From: Rhizomys pruinosus
Lineage: Eukaryota > Chordata > Mammalia > Rodentia > Spalacidae
Length of the DNA: 64,000 bases
Direction of reading: 5' to 3'
NCBI GenBank assembly: GCA_009823505.1
Contig: VZQC01005070.1
Span: 118,046-182,045, forward strand
Position 1 is the first letter of the stretch, and each line of letters begins with the position of its first letter. The position numbers and the translations under genes are program-made. Shown here piece by piece: positions 63,666 through 64,000 of the stretch. The notes under the pieces are model-generated. The model was not told the origin of the DNA. It did not search any database and saw only the letters and a list, made by a program, of their open reading frames with translations.

Positions 63666-64000
63666 ACTTTTTCTCAATATTGCATAAAATATGAAAGATG
63701 GCCATTGAGAAATGTAAAACATTTTTGTGTTACATTAGCTTAAAAATTTTTTGTGGTTCTATGTCACAACTTGGGTTAATCAGATTCTTGTTAAACAGCA
63801 CACACTCAGGAGCTCCGAACATGGGATTGCAATGCCTGGTCTGGCCAACCCACTTCTGTTGTCACATGCTGCAGACCCTGGAAACAGAACTCTGTTTCTC
63901 CCAGGCAGTGACCAGCTAGCATGCTTCTGTGTGACACAACCCATCGACTTTCAGCCCACAGCTGGGAACCAAAAGAAAAGTGCTGGGAAAAGAGCTTGGT
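63666..64000. other. No gene recognised; repeat word at the edge
   Basis: Single-copy-looking sequence. The last 20 bases (GTGCTGGGAAAAGAGCTTGGT at 63980-64000, first base trimmed) repeat 63543-63563. Confidence 0.5.

Overview
The window is nuclear DNA from a rodent, almost certainly a muroid. It is packed with B1 (7SL-derived), B2/B3 (tRNA-derived) and ID SINEs, L1 fragments with rodent-type 3' ends, and ORR1-like MaLR LTR elements. The B1 and B2 sequences differ from the usual mouse and rat forms: B1 copies end in a GACC-AAAA tail, and many B2 copies carry an extra 17-bp internal duplication. I infer a non-Mus, non-Rattus lineage but cannot name the species. I found no protein-coding gene, no credible exon chain, no rRNA or tRNA gene and no CRISPR. 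The short open frames are translations of SINEs, L1 debris, minisatellites or purine tracts.

Layout. 0-11 kb: a truncated L1; a B2; a full ORR1-like element (2607-4571) nested in a 3.4-kb insertion bounded by a 16-bp direct repeat; then a twin-primed (5'-inverted) L1 at about 8.09-10.64 kb with a B1 inside its reverse transcriptase domain. 11-15.7 kb: dense B1/B2. 15.9-22.0 kb: two large palindromes whose one arm is a base-degraded inverted copy of the other, meeting at a single N (20618); this looks like an assembly or read fold-back artefact. 22-26 kb: more SINEs, a three-copy 51-bp minisatellite, a (GAAA)/(GGAA) tract and an old L1M remnant. 26.2-28.2 kb: a second complete LTR-internal-LTR ORR1-like element with 5-bp target duplications. 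28.5-31.3 kb: degraded L1/B1 sequence followed by a partial cleaner second copy, again next to a single N (30242).

31.6-34.8 kb has few repeats apart from a probable LTR. 34.8-37 kb is SINEs. 37.5-40.9 kb is a MaLR-type LTR whose middle has become a 35-bp minisatellite of about 50 units, itself split by a 1238-bp ERV LTR with 6-bp target duplications. 41-50 kb is SINE/L1 mosaic, including a 235-bp exact tandem duplication of a B2. 50-58 kb holds lower-density sequence with recognisable MIR remnants. 58-64 kb returns to SINEs, L1 and an unclassified repeat shared with 5.2-5.9 kb.

The most interesting biological observation is a composite SINE: the 5' part of B2 joined to a full B1 at the same B2 position in three separate places, two with target duplications around the whole composite. 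The main caution is that parts of the window (15.9-22 kb, 28.6-30.2 kb and perhaps 4.2-4.6 kb) look like unpolished long-read sequence and should not be read as true biological structure without checking.
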